Shown: positions 1-7,380, counted from the stretch's first letter. The stretch: DNA of 14,518 nt from Clostridiaceae bacterium (GCA_012512865.1 JAAZDH010000258.1:1-14518), one strand, 5' to 3'. Notes: generated from the sequence alone by a model not told the origin. Numbers and translations: made by a program.

Positions 1-676
1 CCTCTTGCACATCTTCCCTGTTAATCGTTTTTTTGTCTCCCGTGTACGCAATTAGTTTATTTACTTCATTTATTAATTCAGTCATTTCCTGGCCCGTTCT
101 CTCAATAAGAATTGAAGCCGTTTCCATGTCTATTTCTTTTCCGTTGGAATTAACCATCTTTACCACCCACCTGGCCAGGTCATGCGGCTTCTGGTACTGG
201 AACTCGACCACCAACCCCCCCTTGCTAATCGCATTATATATTTTAAGGCGCCTGTCAACCTCATTTTCATAGAAAACAAGGCATGTAAACGAAGGGATGT
301 TCTTAATGTAATCAATAAATTTATCAATATCATCCCTACCCTTATCTTTATCCTTACCTTTATCCATACCTTTATCTTTATCTCTATCCTTATCTTTTTT
401 GGCACCCTCTCCCGGCTTAAACAGCCCCGAGTCCCTGACCACCACCATCTTTCGCTTAGAAAATACGGGATAGGTTTCACAATTCCTTATGATTTCTGGG
501 ATATCCGCCTTCCCTTCCATTACAATCTTGTTTAGACTCCTGGTACCATTATCCAGTATTATCTCTTCAATAGCTGACAAGTAGTACTTTTTAAGGTACT
601 CCTCGGGCCCGTGAAACAAATACAAGGATTTTATATCCCCATTTTTTACTTGTTTTTTTAAAACATCAATGCTCAT
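1..676 (-). CDS. holA: DNA polymerase III subunit delta, partial (N-terminal 225 residues)
   Basis: The frame is open from an ATG at 676 to the window edge, so the C-terminal third or so lies outside. HolA is the clamp-loader subunit that opens the beta sliding clamp and loads it on primed DNA. The translation shows the family pattern: a start with a short helix and YLFHGPEEYLKKYYL (about residues 19-33), RKMVVVRDSGLFK (about 75-87), FTCLVFYENEVDRRLKIYNAI (about 130-150), a VVEFQY strand, then a helical region with LIERTGQEMTELINEVNKL (about 190-208) and INREDV. A ribosome binding site AAAGGTGA lies about 10 nt upstream. It follows comEC after 118 nt, the usual Firmicute order. Odd: residues 93-116 are an almost pure Lys/Asp/Gly tract made by a 6-bp DNA repeat, in a spot where other HolA proteins have a short loop. 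The family call is firm; function with the insert is assumed. Confidence 0.93.
   Translation of the reverse strand, partial: MSIDVLKKQVKNGDIKSLYLFHGPEEYLKKYYLSAIEEIILDNGTRSLNKIVMEGKADIPEIIRNCETYPVFSKRKMVVVRDSGLFKPGEGAKKDKDRDKDKGMDKGKDKDKGRDDIDKFIDYIKNIPSFTCLVFYENEVDRRLKIYNAISKGGLVVEFQYQKPHDLARWVVKMVNSNGKEIDMETASILIERTGQEMTELINEVNKLIAYTGDKKTINREDVQE
333..400 (-). repeat. Degenerate 6-bp tandem repeat inside holA (GATAAR unit)
   Basis: Read on the coding strand, about eleven 6-bp units close to GATAAR or GGTAAR follow one another in frame, encoding alternating Asp/Gly and Lys/Arg. Since 6 is a multiple of 3, length change here keeps the reading frame. The encoded tract is highly charged and probably a disordered surface loop. 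Confidence 0.85.
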
Positions 677-835
677 CTTTGTGCATCACCTTTGCCCATC
701 TTTATACATCTTTATGCGTCTCTATGCATTTTTACCCGTCTTTACGCATCAGCTTTACTCATACATGCACATCAACTTTGCCTTTCTTTGTATATCATCC
801 TTGCCTATCTTTGCACATCACCTTTATCCTAATGC
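677..835. repeat. Degenerate repeat of about 10-12 bp filling the comEC-holA gap
   Basis: The gap and the last codons of comEC are made of variants of CATCTTTATG on the plus strand (CATCTTTGTG, CATCACCTTTGCC, CATCTTTATA, CATCTTTATG, TCTCTATG, CATTTTTACC, TCTTTACG and so on). Unit length drifts between about 8 and 13 bp. The holA ribosome binding site (AAAGGTGATG) is itself one of these units, so the repeat supplies the translation signal. No hairpin terminator is seen, which fits co-transcription of comEC and holA. Confidence 0.65.
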
Positions 836-3347
836 GTTTTCCGTTCGACCCCAGGATTACGGCGCCATTCAAGTCGGTCCGGAAGATTTTCGTCCCGGTG
901 CCTGCCAGCCTATCCATTACTTCTGCCGAAGGGTGCCCGTAATTATTGTTCCCCACACTTACAACTGCAACCTTGGGATGCACCTTTTCCAGGAATACGG
1001 GCGTTGATGAAGTGTCAGAGCCATGGTGCGGCACCTTCAAAACATCAGCCCTGGTATCATGTAAAATGCTCCTTGCAAGCCTTGCTTCAATCTCTCCCTC
1101 GATGTCGCCCGTAAATAGGATTTCCACATCTCTATATTTTAATATTAGCACAATCGAGCTGTTATTTAAAGACAACTCACCGTTCTTTGCACCTGCAGGA
1201 GGATTTAATATTTCAATCCGTACATCTTTGCCAAGCAACATGGAATCCCCCTCCCTTACGGGGATAACGTTGATTTTCCTGCGGGCGCATGCATTGAGCG
1301 CCCTATCAAACTCATCTCCAATAACATAACCAGGCATAATAAACATTTCTACCTTTATTTGTTCCAGTACGGGTATGATGCCGTTTAAATGGTCATCATG
1401 GGCATGGGTGGCAACAACCGCATCAAGCCTTGTTATACCATACTCAAGCAAAAAAGGGATGATAGTCCTGTTTCCCATGCTATCAGCAGAACCAGGATCA
1501 CTTCCTTTCTTGCCGCCCCCATCTATTAAAAGGGTCTTCCCGGACGGTGTCTTTATAAACGCGCAATCTCCCTCGCCCACATCCAGGAAGACAACTTCCA
1601 GTTCCCCGGGAATCATGCCTGCTATTATTGCAAGGGATATAACCAGTATTACAGCAATAGCATGGTATTGCCATTTTACCCTGACCTTGTAGGTTGGTTT
1701 GAACCACAGCAAAAACCATAGGATGAAGTAGTATATAATTATCAAGAGGATCGACGGGGTTGTGACCCTGAACACTGAAAATGGCATTTTTGCCGTCGCT
1801 TCTGAAACAAAAAGCAGGTATGAAAGTAGTAAATTATTGACATACCCTATTAAACGCGAAAGATGGATGGATACCTGCCCCAGTACGGCCATTGCCATTC
1901 CAAGAATAATTATTGCCCCGGATACGGGAGCAGCCAATAAATTGGCGAAGACCGATATTACAGGCAGCTTGTTGAAATGTACGGCTGTCAACGGCAAAAT
2001 GCCTGCCTGGGCTGGCAGGATTGTTGCCAGGGCGTCGGAAATATACCCGGGAATACGCCTTGATTTCAATAAGTTTTTTGTATTCCTGCCAAACAGCACG
2101 ATTGAGCCGGTGGCCATGAAGGAAAGCTGGAACCCTGCATTGAAAAGCATGTGCGGCCTCCATAGCAAGAGCACGATTAATGCGAGGGAAATGCTCGTCA
2201 ATGTATCAGCCTCCCTCCGTATCATCTGCCCCACCAGCACTGTTGACGCCATTATTGCCGCCCTAAGCACGGGAGCCTGCGGGCCTGTTACAAGGATGTA
2301 TAAGAATAGTATAAGTATAATAACCGGGTTGGCTACTTGCTTCCTTAAGCCAAGTTTTTTAAAAATAAACGCAAAGGGAAGGATTATAAAGCCTACGTGC
2401 ATCCCTGATACGGTTAAGATATGGATCAGCCCCGAATCGTTGAAATTTTCTTCCATGTCATCCGGCACATTATCCCTGCAGCCGGTAAGCATTGCAGCAA
2501 GAATTACAGCCTGGTTTTCCGGCAGGCTTGAGACTATGGCATCCTGTATGCGCTCCCTCATCTTGCCGCCTATCCTGGCAAGAATCCCGGCAATTGGGCT
2601 TGAGGGACCAGGATTTTCGATTTCTACGTTGCTTCTTTTTGCATACATTGTTGCCGATATCCCGAAGCTCGCAAGGTATTTTTTATAGTCAAGGCTGCCA
2701 GGGTTTCTTCTTGTTTTAGGAACAGATAGCACACCGGATACATTTACCCGGGTACCGTAATCAAGCAGCAAGTCATGCCCGTATACGTTAAGCAGCATTT
2801 TCCCCCCGTCTGCCCCAGGCTTGCTGCCGGACTTGGAACCTGCCGTGTAGTTGCTGCTGCTACTTGTATCATGCCGGTCATTAGTTTCTGCATTATACCC
2901 AATACCCATACCTGTGCTATCCCGGTTACCAGCACTTGCAATCCCCCGGTCATTAGAGCTTGACATATCCTGGTTGCCAGTGGGCATGATCTCTTCCACG
3001 GCTATCTCGTAACGAACAAATTCGCCCTTGAATTCAGGCCTTGAATACACCCTTCCCCTTACCAGCACCTGTGCGCCGTCAAGGCATTCAAACTTCCGCA
3101 CAATTGCATTATCAACATGGATATATTTAAAAGCCCCTGCAGCATAAAATATTGCCAGCCCTAGTAAAACAAACATAAGTTGCCTGCTCTTCAAGATAAA
3201 AATGCTTATGAATACGCAAATGAACAGGAGGCTGACAATCGTAACAATTAAGTACACATGCGGTTTTGTCGTACACGACTGTGCCGCGTCCGCGGAAATG
3301 ATTCCCATAATAAGGGAAGCGGAAAACAAAACAAGGTACCTTTTCAT
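795..3347 (-). CDS. comEC: ComEC/Rec2 family DNA internalization channel with C-terminal metallo-beta-lactamase domain
   Basis: ComEC is the inner-membrane channel that carries single-stranded DNA into the cell in natural transformation. Counting from an upstream TTG at 3368, there are hydrophobic N-terminal helices (about 9-80), a soluble OB-like DUF4131 region (about 97-250), the competence core with HILTVSGMHVG (316-326) and many membrane helices to about 585, and a periplasm-facing beta-lactamase-like domain with FLDVGEGDCAF (594-604), THAHDDH (654-660), LFTGD (751-755) and PHHGS (780-784), the metal and phosphodiesterase motifs of this family. I prefer the ATG at 3347 over the TTG: it follows GGGGGG after 3 nt, a poor but better site than anything before the TTG. 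Length (850) is on the long side, partly from a 60-residue polar insert within the DUF4131 region. It precedes holA. No other com gene is in view, so competence is not shown. Confidence 0.95.
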   Translation of the reverse strand: MKRYLVLFSASLIMGIISADAAQSCTTKPHVYLIVTIVSLLFICVFISIFILKSRQLMFVLLGLAIFYAAGAFKYIHVDNAIVRKFECLDGAQVLVRGRVYSRPEFKGEFVRYEIAVEEIMPTGNQDMSSSNDRGIASAGNRDSTGMGIGYNAETNDRHDTSSSSNYTAGSKSGSKPGADGGKMLLNVYGHDLLLDYGTRVNVSGVLSVPKTRRNPGSLDYKKYLASFGISATMYAKRSNVEIENPGPSSPIAGILARIGGKMRERIQDAIVSSLPENQAVILAAMLTGCRDNVPDDMEENFNDSGLIHILTVSGMHVGFIILPFAFIFKKLGLRKQVANPVIILILFLYILVTGPQAPVLRAAIMASTVLVGQMIRREADTLTSISLALIVLLLWRPHMLFNAGFQLSFMATGSIVLFGRNTKNLLKSRRIPGYISDALATILPAQAGILPLTAVHFNKLPVISVFANLLAAPVSGAIIILGMAMAVLGQVSIHLSRLIGYVNNLLLSYLLFVSEATAKMPFSVFRVTTPSILLIIIYYFILWFLLWFKPTYKVRVKWQYHAIAVILVISLAIIAGMIPGELEVVFLDVGEGDCAFIKTPSGKTLLIDGGGKKGSDPGSADSMGNRTIIPFLLEYGITRLDAVVATHAHDDHLNGIIPVLEQIKVEMFIMPGYVIGDEFDRALNACARRKINVIPVREGDSMLLGKDVRIEILNPPAGAKNGELSLNNSSIVLILKYRDVEILFTGDIEGEIEARLARSILHDTRADVLKVPHHGSDTSSTPVFLEKVHPKVAVVSVGNNNYGHPSAEVMDRLAGTGTKIFRTDLNGAVILGSNGKRIRIKVMCKDRQG
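2805..2984 (-). other. 60-residue low-complexity insert within ComEC
   Basis: About residues 129-188 (TTG numbering) are rich in Ser, Gly, Asn, Asp, Thr and Arg, with no hydrophobic core, between the strand ending VEEIMP and the strand KMLLNVYG. The DNA shows imprecise internal repetition: CTGGCAACCAGGATA recurs as CTGGTAACCGGGATA, and CTAATGACCGG occurs twice. It looks like an in-frame expansion of a loop and not a separate domain. Confidence 0.7.
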
Positions 3348-3469
3348 TATCCCCCCAAACCAATCCAAATCAATCGTGCATTATTCCAGTGCATCAGTCT
3401 TGATTAATCCGGTGAATTAGCCTGCATTAATTTAATATATTTAGTGGTATTAATTACCTGTTTTATTAT

Positions 3470-3478
3470 ATTATACCA
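3470..3478 (-). promoter_or_regulatory. Extended -10 promoter for comEC-holA
   Basis: The minus strand reads TGGTATAAT, a perfect extended -10 element (TGnTATAAT), in an AT-rich stretch about 120 nt upstream of the comEC start and below the upstream gene's terminator. No good -35 box is present (best 3 of 6 matches), as is allowed for extended -10 promoters. Start of transcription would be near 3463. Confidence 0.5.
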
Positions 3479-3550
3479 TATCAATGTTTAATTTGCTAGA
3501 TTTTTTAATTGCTTTATTTAAAAAAGATATGAATAAACCTAAAAAATACT

Positions 3551-3612
3551 TGTAAGAATATATCATAAGAAGATATCGTAAGAAGACACAGCAAGAAGAC
3601 ATCTTGCAAGAT
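3551..3612. repeat. 13-bp degenerate tandem repeat, about five units
   Basis: Successive units on the plus strand are TGTAAGAATAT, ATCATAAGAAGAT, ATCGTAAGAAGAC, ACAGCAAGAAGAC and ATCTTGCAAGAT. The core is TAAGAAGAY. It lies directly after the NlpC/P60 terminator and before the comEC promoter. The rest of this 347-nt gap holds only the terminator, the promoter and AT-rich sequence. Confidence 0.8.
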
Positions 3613-3615
3613 ACC

Positions 3616-3644
3616 ATAAAAAATACCCTTTTTTAAAGGGTATT
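3616..3644 (-). terminator. Rho-independent terminator of the NlpC/P60 gene
   Basis: A perfect 10-bp stem (AATACCCTTT / AAAGGGTATT, 3-nt loop) is followed on the minus strand by a run of six T, about 50 nt after the stop codon. Confidence 0.88.
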
Positions 3645-3694
3645 CTTCGCGATAACAAGTTATTTCACTTCATGCTCCTTTTTGCTCGATTTTG

Positions 3695-4981
3695 CTAATT
3701 TACTATTCTTTTTGCAATAATTAGCCTATTACTGTAGTAGCCGGTATTTAAAGGATCTATAATAACCTTTTTTCTTCCATTGGATGCATGTATAAACTGG
3801 TTGTTTCCTATGTATATGCCGACATGGTCAATGCTGCTGCCCGAACTTGTATTGAAAAACAGGAGGTCCCCCGGCCTAAGCTGTGTCCTTGAAACCGTGG
3901 TTCCTTGCTTTGCCTGGTCTGCAGCCACCCGGTTCAAGGTTATCCCGAACTGCTTGTAAACATACTGGACCAGCCCGGAGCAATCAAAGCCGTTAGGGCT
4001 TGTCCCTCCCCAAACATACCTGACACCCAGGAACCTCTTGGCATAATTCACAATCTGCTGTCCCAGGCTGCTTGCTGTAGCTTCGCCCCTGGAAGCTATA
4101 ACCCCTCTCATCAACAAATCTTTTCTTGTGGTAACAAGTTCCCCGAATATCCATGCGAAACTTCCATCTTCCAGCTTTATTTTATACCACTCGTCATACC
4201 ACGAATATATAGTAACTTTATTGCCCTTTTTCATCGTTGTAACAATACCCTGGTCCAGGCCCGGACCGCTCCTTACGTTTGCAACATCAACATTTACGGC
4301 ACCTTCATCAATAGGCTCCTTCTCAAATGAGATATACTCTCCTGCCACCCAGCCGGTAATTTTTCCGTAACTTACCTTGTACCAGGAATACTCATCCTTC
4401 ATGCCGCCTTCTTCCTGCACCTTGACTTCCATGCCGCTGCAAAGCTGCCCTATTACCTTAGCCGAAGTTCCAGGACTCTCTCTTACATTAAGTATGTTTG
4501 CCGTTACTACTGCTGTATCCTTGCTTTCTTCAGCATAAGCTTCGGCGGGTTTCGCCTCTTCACCGGGAGTTCCGGCAGAACCGGGGTCTTTGCCCGGAGT
4601 TTCACCGGCAGATTCCCCTGACCCGGAAGCCTGGGCAGTAGACGGCTGCCCCGATGACTGCCCTGAAGGCAACGCTGTTTCCTGTTTTAACTCTATGTAG
4701 TCTCCATGTACCCATCCTGTCAAGCTTTTAAATGTAATCTTGTACCAGTTGCCGGAACTTTCGTTGATGGTAACCGTGGTATCTTTAAGAAGCTGCCCTA
4801 TTATTGCGGCTTCCGTACTTGGATTTCGCCTCACATTAAGATACTGGACGGTAACTACCCCTTCACCCGAGGAATCAGCGTACGCGGTAAGAAAACTTGA
4901 AATGAAAATTAGCAGGATTGTAAGATAGACCAGGCATAGCTTTTCCTTCGTAAATCTACGGGATTTTTTCCACTCGTTCAT
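3695..4981 (-). CDS. Secreted NlpC/P60 peptidoglycan endopeptidase with three SH3b domains
   Basis: The protein probably cuts peptide stems of peptidoglycan outside the cell, in growth or separation. Residues 1-35 form a signal peptide: basic start, hydrophobic segment about 15-32, likely cleavage after AYA (35). Three bacterial SH3 domains follow (about 41-98, 157-219, 226-285), each with the LNVR/ANVR...P motif and a WY-K...GW or GSFAW strand pair. A Gly/Ser/Pro/Glu-rich linker (about 100-156) separates the first two. The C-terminal NlpC/P60 domain (about 307-428) keeps the catalytic Cys334 in GFDCSGLV, His386 in DHVGIYIG and His398 in FIHAS. The start has AGGAGG 7-8 nt upstream. It is a single-gene unit with its own consensus promoter, a long structured leader and a terminator. 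The linker sequence looks like another repeat expansion. Confidence 0.95.
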   Translation of the reverse strand: MNEWKKSRRFTKEKLCLVYLTILLIFISSFLTAYADSSGEGVVTVQYLNVRRNPSTEAAIIGQLLKDTTVTINESSGNWYKITFKSLTGWVHGDYIELKQETALPSGQSSGQPSTAQASGSGESAGETPGKDPGSAGTPGEEAKPAEAYAEESKDTAVVTANILNVRESPGTSAKVIGQLCSGMEVKVQEEGGMKDEYSWYKVSYGKITGWVAGEYISFEKEPIDEGAVNVDVANVRSGPGLDQGIVTTMKKGNKVTIYSWYDEWYKIKLEDGSFAWIFGELVTTRKDLLMRGVIASRGEATASSLGQQIVNYAKRFLGVRYVWGGTSPNGFDCSGLVQYVYKQFGITLNRVAADQAKQGTTVSRTQLRPGDLLFFNTSSGSSIDHVGIYIGNNQFIHASNGRKKVIIDPLNTGYYSNRLIIAKRIVN

Positions 4982-5000
4982 TTTTTGTCCTCCTATTTAA

Positions 5001-5073
5001 GCTTACGGAGGTTTGCTGACAAGCCTTATGGACGGCTCCTCCGCACCTCTTGTTCAAAAAGAGGATTTAGCTT
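5001..5073 (-). promoter_or_regulatory. Structured leader element resembling a compact ydaO/c-di-AMP riboswitch, overlapping RBS control
   Basis: On the minus strand this element runs AGCTAAATCC, hairpin CTCTT/AAGAG, GGTGCGGAGGAGCC, hairpin AGCC/GGCT, TGTCAGCAAACCTCCGTAAGC-like end. The two flanks match what I recall of the ydaO-yuaA class (gCCgAAUCC, ACGGAGGAACC, GACAGCUAACCUC-GUAGGC), and that class often controls NlpC/P60 genes in Clostridia. But the GGGGUGAAUC arm and central helices of that class are missing and the whole is only about 73 nt. Seen directly: CGGAGG (5038-5043) can pair with CCTCCG (5006-5011), and the same CCTCC can instead pair with the AGGAGG ribosome binding site (4989-4994). 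That gives two exclusive folds. Ligand identity is a guess. Confidence 0.42.
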
Positions 5074-5205
5074 TTTCTTTACGTTTCTTTTCGCTCTGCC
5101 TCCTTGCAAGGCTTTTTCTTTTTCAAGGACTATGCCTTGACTTTACGCCTTTTACCCCTTTTGCCTCGGTTTACTCCTTATGCCTGTCCCATAGGCCTTT
5201 GCCCT
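5074..5205 (-). repeat. 5' half of the NlpC/P60 leader with degenerate repeat units
   Basis: On the plus strand variants of TTTACNCCTT recur (TTTACGCCT, TTTACCCCT, TTTGCCTCGG, TTTACTCCTT), followed by one copy of the dispersed CCTGTCCC motif (5183-5190). A perfect 6-bp hairpin, TCAAGG-6-CCTTGA, is also present around 5123-5140. I see no coding potential. Confidence 0.5.
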
Positions 5206-5212
5206 AATATAT

Positions 5213-5241
5213 ATTATATATCCAGGTATTGCCCTTGTCAA
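5213..5241 (-). promoter_or_regulatory. Consensus sigma-A promoter for the NlpC/P60 gene
   Basis: The minus strand has an exact TTGACA (5236-5241), a 17-nt spacer and an exact TATAAT (5213-5218). Transcription would start near 5205 and give a leader of about 220 nt. Such a strong promoter ahead of a long leader fits control after initiation. Confidence 0.85.
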
Positions 5242-5380
5242 TAAAAACCAGTATTTGCCATGCCGAAGTTTTTTACAGGAATTTAGGTTAAAGTTAATTT
5301 GCCATAAGGAAAATGACATAGTCACGCTAATTGATACTGATTTCACAAAATACCGCAAAAAAAGCAGATAATAGAGCTGT

Positions 5381-5440
5381 TAAAAAAGAATTGCGCCATA
5401 CCCTGTTGGCTTAATGCTGAAGCGGAGAAAGCCGGTGCAA
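5381..5440 (-). terminator. Possible branched terminator downstream of the mutase gene
   Basis: On the minus strand TTGCACC (5434-5440) pairs with GGCGCAA (5391-5397) with one mismatch, enclosing a GGCTT/AAGCC stem, and is followed at once by TTCTTTTTTA. The T run favours a terminator for the upstream mutase transcript, though it lies about 125 nt past the stop. The loop is large, so this is uncertain. The stretch 5242-5380 between it and the next promoter shows nothing I recognise. Confidence 0.4.
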
Positions 5441-5463
5441 ACTTTTCTAAAGCACTTTAAGAA

Positions 5464-5485
5464 ATATTAATGCAATATTAATGCA
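5464..5485. repeat. Perfect 11-bp tandem duplication
   Basis: ATATTAATGCA is present twice back to back without mismatch in the AT-rich gap after the mutase gene. Confidence 0.85.
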
Positions 5486-5538
5486 AAGAATTTTATATTT
5501 TTAAAGTAAAATAGTAAAACGTGATAGCCAATCCTTCG

Positions 5539-5556
5539 CCTGGGGCAATGCCCCGG
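5539..5556 (-). terminator. GC-rich hairpin just after the mutase stop codon
   Basis: GGGGC-3-GCCCC with flanking CC/GG forms a tight hairpin 9 nt past the stop. No T run follows on the minus strand, so it may protect the 3' end or cause pausing; a full terminator is unlikely. Confidence 0.35.
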
Positions 5557-5564
5557 TTAATACC

Positions 5565-7142
5565 CTAGATAATGCTCTCCTCCCACATCTCAGGTTTTTC
5601 CAGGCCGAGAAGCTTGACTATCGTGGGTGCAATGTTGGCAAGTCCAAAATTTCCTTCCTTTATTACATGTTTTTCAAGCCGGTCATATATGATAAACGGC
5701 ACGGGGTTTAGAGTATGGGAGGTTTTAGGCCTTGGCTTTTCATTTCCCTTGGCCTTCTCGAACATCTCATCAGCGTTGCCATGGTCAGCGGTTACAATCA
5801 ATATGCCTTCTACTTCATCAACTGCGCTGATAATCCTGCCAAGGCACAGGTCAACCGTTTCTACGGCAATCATCGCCGCGGCAAAATCCCCCGTATGTCC
5901 CACCATGTCGCCATTAGGGAAATTAGCCCTTAAAAACAAGTACTCGCCGCTCCTGATTGCATCAATCAGTTTATCGGTGATCTCTGCCGCTTTCATCCAT
6001 GGGCGCTGTTCAAAGGGTACCTTGTCCGAGGGGACTTCTTCAAAAACTTCAAGTATATCATCAAATTTTTCGTTCCTGTTGCCATTCCAGAAATAAGTAA
6101 CATGCCCGTATTTCTGCGTTTCAGATACGGCATACTGCTTTATTCCATGCTTTACCAGGAGCTCCGAAAGGGTATTCCGGATATCGGGAGGGCTTACCAG
6201 GTAGCGCCTGGGTATTTTTAAATCCCCGTCATATTGAAGCATGCCGGCATATATAACCTTTGGGTACCTGACCCTGTCAAACTTTTCAAAGTTTTCATTG
6301 TCAAAGGCCCTGCTTATTTCAAGAGCCCTGTCGCCCCTGAAGTTAAAGAGGATTACACTGTCATTATCCAGTATTTCACCGACGGGCTTGCCGTTTTCCG
6401 CTATTACAAATGGCGGGAGGTCCTGGTCGATTACGCCATACTCTTTCCTGTAGGTTTCTATGGCTGCCGCGGCACTTTCAAACTGCCTGCCGATACCTAA
6501 AACATGCGTATCCCATCCCATCTTAACCATGTTCCAGTTTGCCTCGTACCTGTCCATGGTGACTTTCATCCTTCCCCCGCCGGATGCTATCATTGCGTCA
6601 AATCCGTCGCAATTAAGCTCAGAAAGCAGCCTTTCAAGGTCGTCAACATACTTCAAGGCGGAAGTCGGCTCCACGTCACGGCCATCCAGGAGAATATGAA
6701 TGCGTGCCCTTGATATTCCTTCCTCTTTTGCCCTCCTGAGCATTGCCTTGAGATGCCTGATATTCGAATGCACGTTGCCGTCGGACAAAAGCCCTATGAA
6801 GTGCAATGTTGACTTGTTCTTAATGCAATTTTCCGCGATGGTCCGCCATGTTTCAGATTGGTACATTTTCCCGCTATCTATGCATTCATTTACAAGCCTG
6901 GCTCCCTGGGCATATACCTGCCCGCAGCCAATGGCATTATGACCGACCTCGCTGTTTCCCATATCATCATCGCTGGGCAGCCCGACAGCCGTCCCGTGGG
7001 CTTTTATCCTAGTATTCGGGCAGCTTTGCATGAGACTGTCAAGCGTGGGTTTGTATGCAGTTTTTACCGCGTTTCCGTAATCACTGTCGTTTATTCCAAT
7101 GCCATCCATAATGATAATTATTACAGGCCTGGTTCTCCCCAT
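5565..7142 (-). CDS. gpmI: 2,3-bisphosphoglycerate-independent phosphoglycerate mutase (long, plant/trypanosomatid-like variant)
   Basis: The enzyme interconverts 3- and 2-phosphoglycerate in glycolysis and gluconeogenesis, using two Mn ions and a phosphoserine intermediate. From the ATG at 7142 (525 residues) the alkaline-phosphatase-like motifs are: Asp13 in IIMDGIG, catalytic Ser64 in DMGNSEVGHN, the mutase insert with LLDGRDVEPTSA (about 152-163) and SGGGRMKVTMDRYEANW (about 187-203), FNFRGDR (about 266-272), Asp412/His416 in NGDMVGHTG, Asp453-His454 in TADHGN and His476 in TSHTLNPVPF. GRMKVTMDRYE...GWD and NFRGDRALEIS are closer to the plant/trypanosomatid-type enzymes as I recall them than to the usual Firmicute form (DGRDTPP, NFRPDRA). 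The 7142 start is chosen because GGAGG lies 8 nt upstream; an ATG at 7163 would place that site inside the gene and has no site of its own. It stands alone, not in a gap-pgk-tpi-eno cluster. Confidence 0.93.
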   Translation of the reverse strand: MGRTRPVIIIIMDGIGINDSDYGNAVKTAYKPTLDSLMQSCPNTRIKAHGTAVGLPSDDDMGNSEVGHNAIGCGQVYAQGARLVNECIDSGKMYQSETWRTIAENCIKNKSTLHFIGLLSDGNVHSNIRHLKAMLRRAKEEGISRARIHILLDGRDVEPTSALKYVDDLERLLSELNCDGFDAMIASGGGRMKVTMDRYEANWNMVKMGWDTHVLGIGRQFESAAAAIETYRKEYGVIDQDLPPFVIAENGKPVGEILDNDSVILFNFRGDRALEISRAFDNENFEKFDRVRYPKVIYAGMLQYDGDLKIPRRYLVSPPDIRNTLSELLVKHGIKQYAVSETQKYGHVTYFWNGNRNEKFDDILEVFEEVPSDKVPFEQRPWMKAAEITDKLIDAIRSGEYLFLRANFPNGDMVGHTGDFAAAMIAVETVDLCLGRIISAVDEVEGILIVTADHGNADEMFEKAKGNEKPRPKTSHTLNPVPFIIYDRLEKHVIKEGNFGLANIAPTIVKLLGLEKPEMWEESII

Positions 7143-7150
7143 ACGTAATT

Positions 7151-7155
7151 CCTCC
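7151..7155 (-). promoter_or_regulatory. Ribosome binding site deciding the gpmI start
   Basis: GGAGG with an 8-nt spacer precedes the ATG at 7142. The longer reading from 7163 would add only seven residues (MKMEELR) that do not resemble the family's N terminus. Confidence 0.75.
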
Positions 7156-7301
7156 ATCTTCATATAACAAAAAGCTGTCTCATAGCTTTATATCCTTATA
7201 GCTTTTATCACTTTCCAGCTTAATAGTTTTTATAGTTTTCCCGCTTTTTAGCTTTCCCGGGTTGGACAAAACTAAATAAAACCAAATTATGACACCCACA
7301 T

Positions 7302-7331
7302 ATTATAACACCTTGGTCTTGATACCGTCAA
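7302..7331 (-). promoter_or_regulatory. Sigma-A promoter for gpmI
   Basis: TTGACG (7326-7331), 18-nt spacer, TATAAT (7302-7307) on the minus strand, about 160 nt before the gpmI start. Between it and gpmI the sequence is rich in degenerate TATAGCTTTTA-like units (about 7180-7260). Confidence 0.68.
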
Positions 7332-7341
7332 TAAAAATAAA

Positions 7342-7377
7342 CTAATCAGGAAGCTAATCGGGGAGCTAATCAGGGAG
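7342..7377. repeat. 12-bp tandem repeat, three units
   Basis: CTAATCAGGAAG, CTAATCGGGGAG and CTAATCAGGGAG follow each other without spacing, just upstream of the gpmI promoter. Confidence 0.88.
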
Positions 7378-7380
7378 AAC

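Noticed and set aside
160..480. 106-residue minus-strand frame and 182-535 plus-strand frame within holA
   Set aside because: Both are shadows of holA; the Lys/Ile-rich stretch is the GATAAR repeat read in another frame.
1762..2688. 308-residue plus-strand frame opposite comEC
   Set aside because: It is the antisense of a strongly conserved coding region; its content follows from the comEC codons and no start signal is seen.
5152..5358. 68-residue minus-strand reading frame upstream of the NlpC/P60 gene
   Set aside because: It contains the consensus promoter and part of the leader, has no good ribosome binding site and no recognisable family pattern.
5242..5380. Small RNA or leader upstream of the NlpC/P60 promoter
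   Set aside because: I found no promoter, hairpin or open frame worth calling in this stretch.
7143..7163. ATG at 7163 as the start of gpmI
   Set aside because: The GGAGG site would then lie within the gene and no site precedes 7163.
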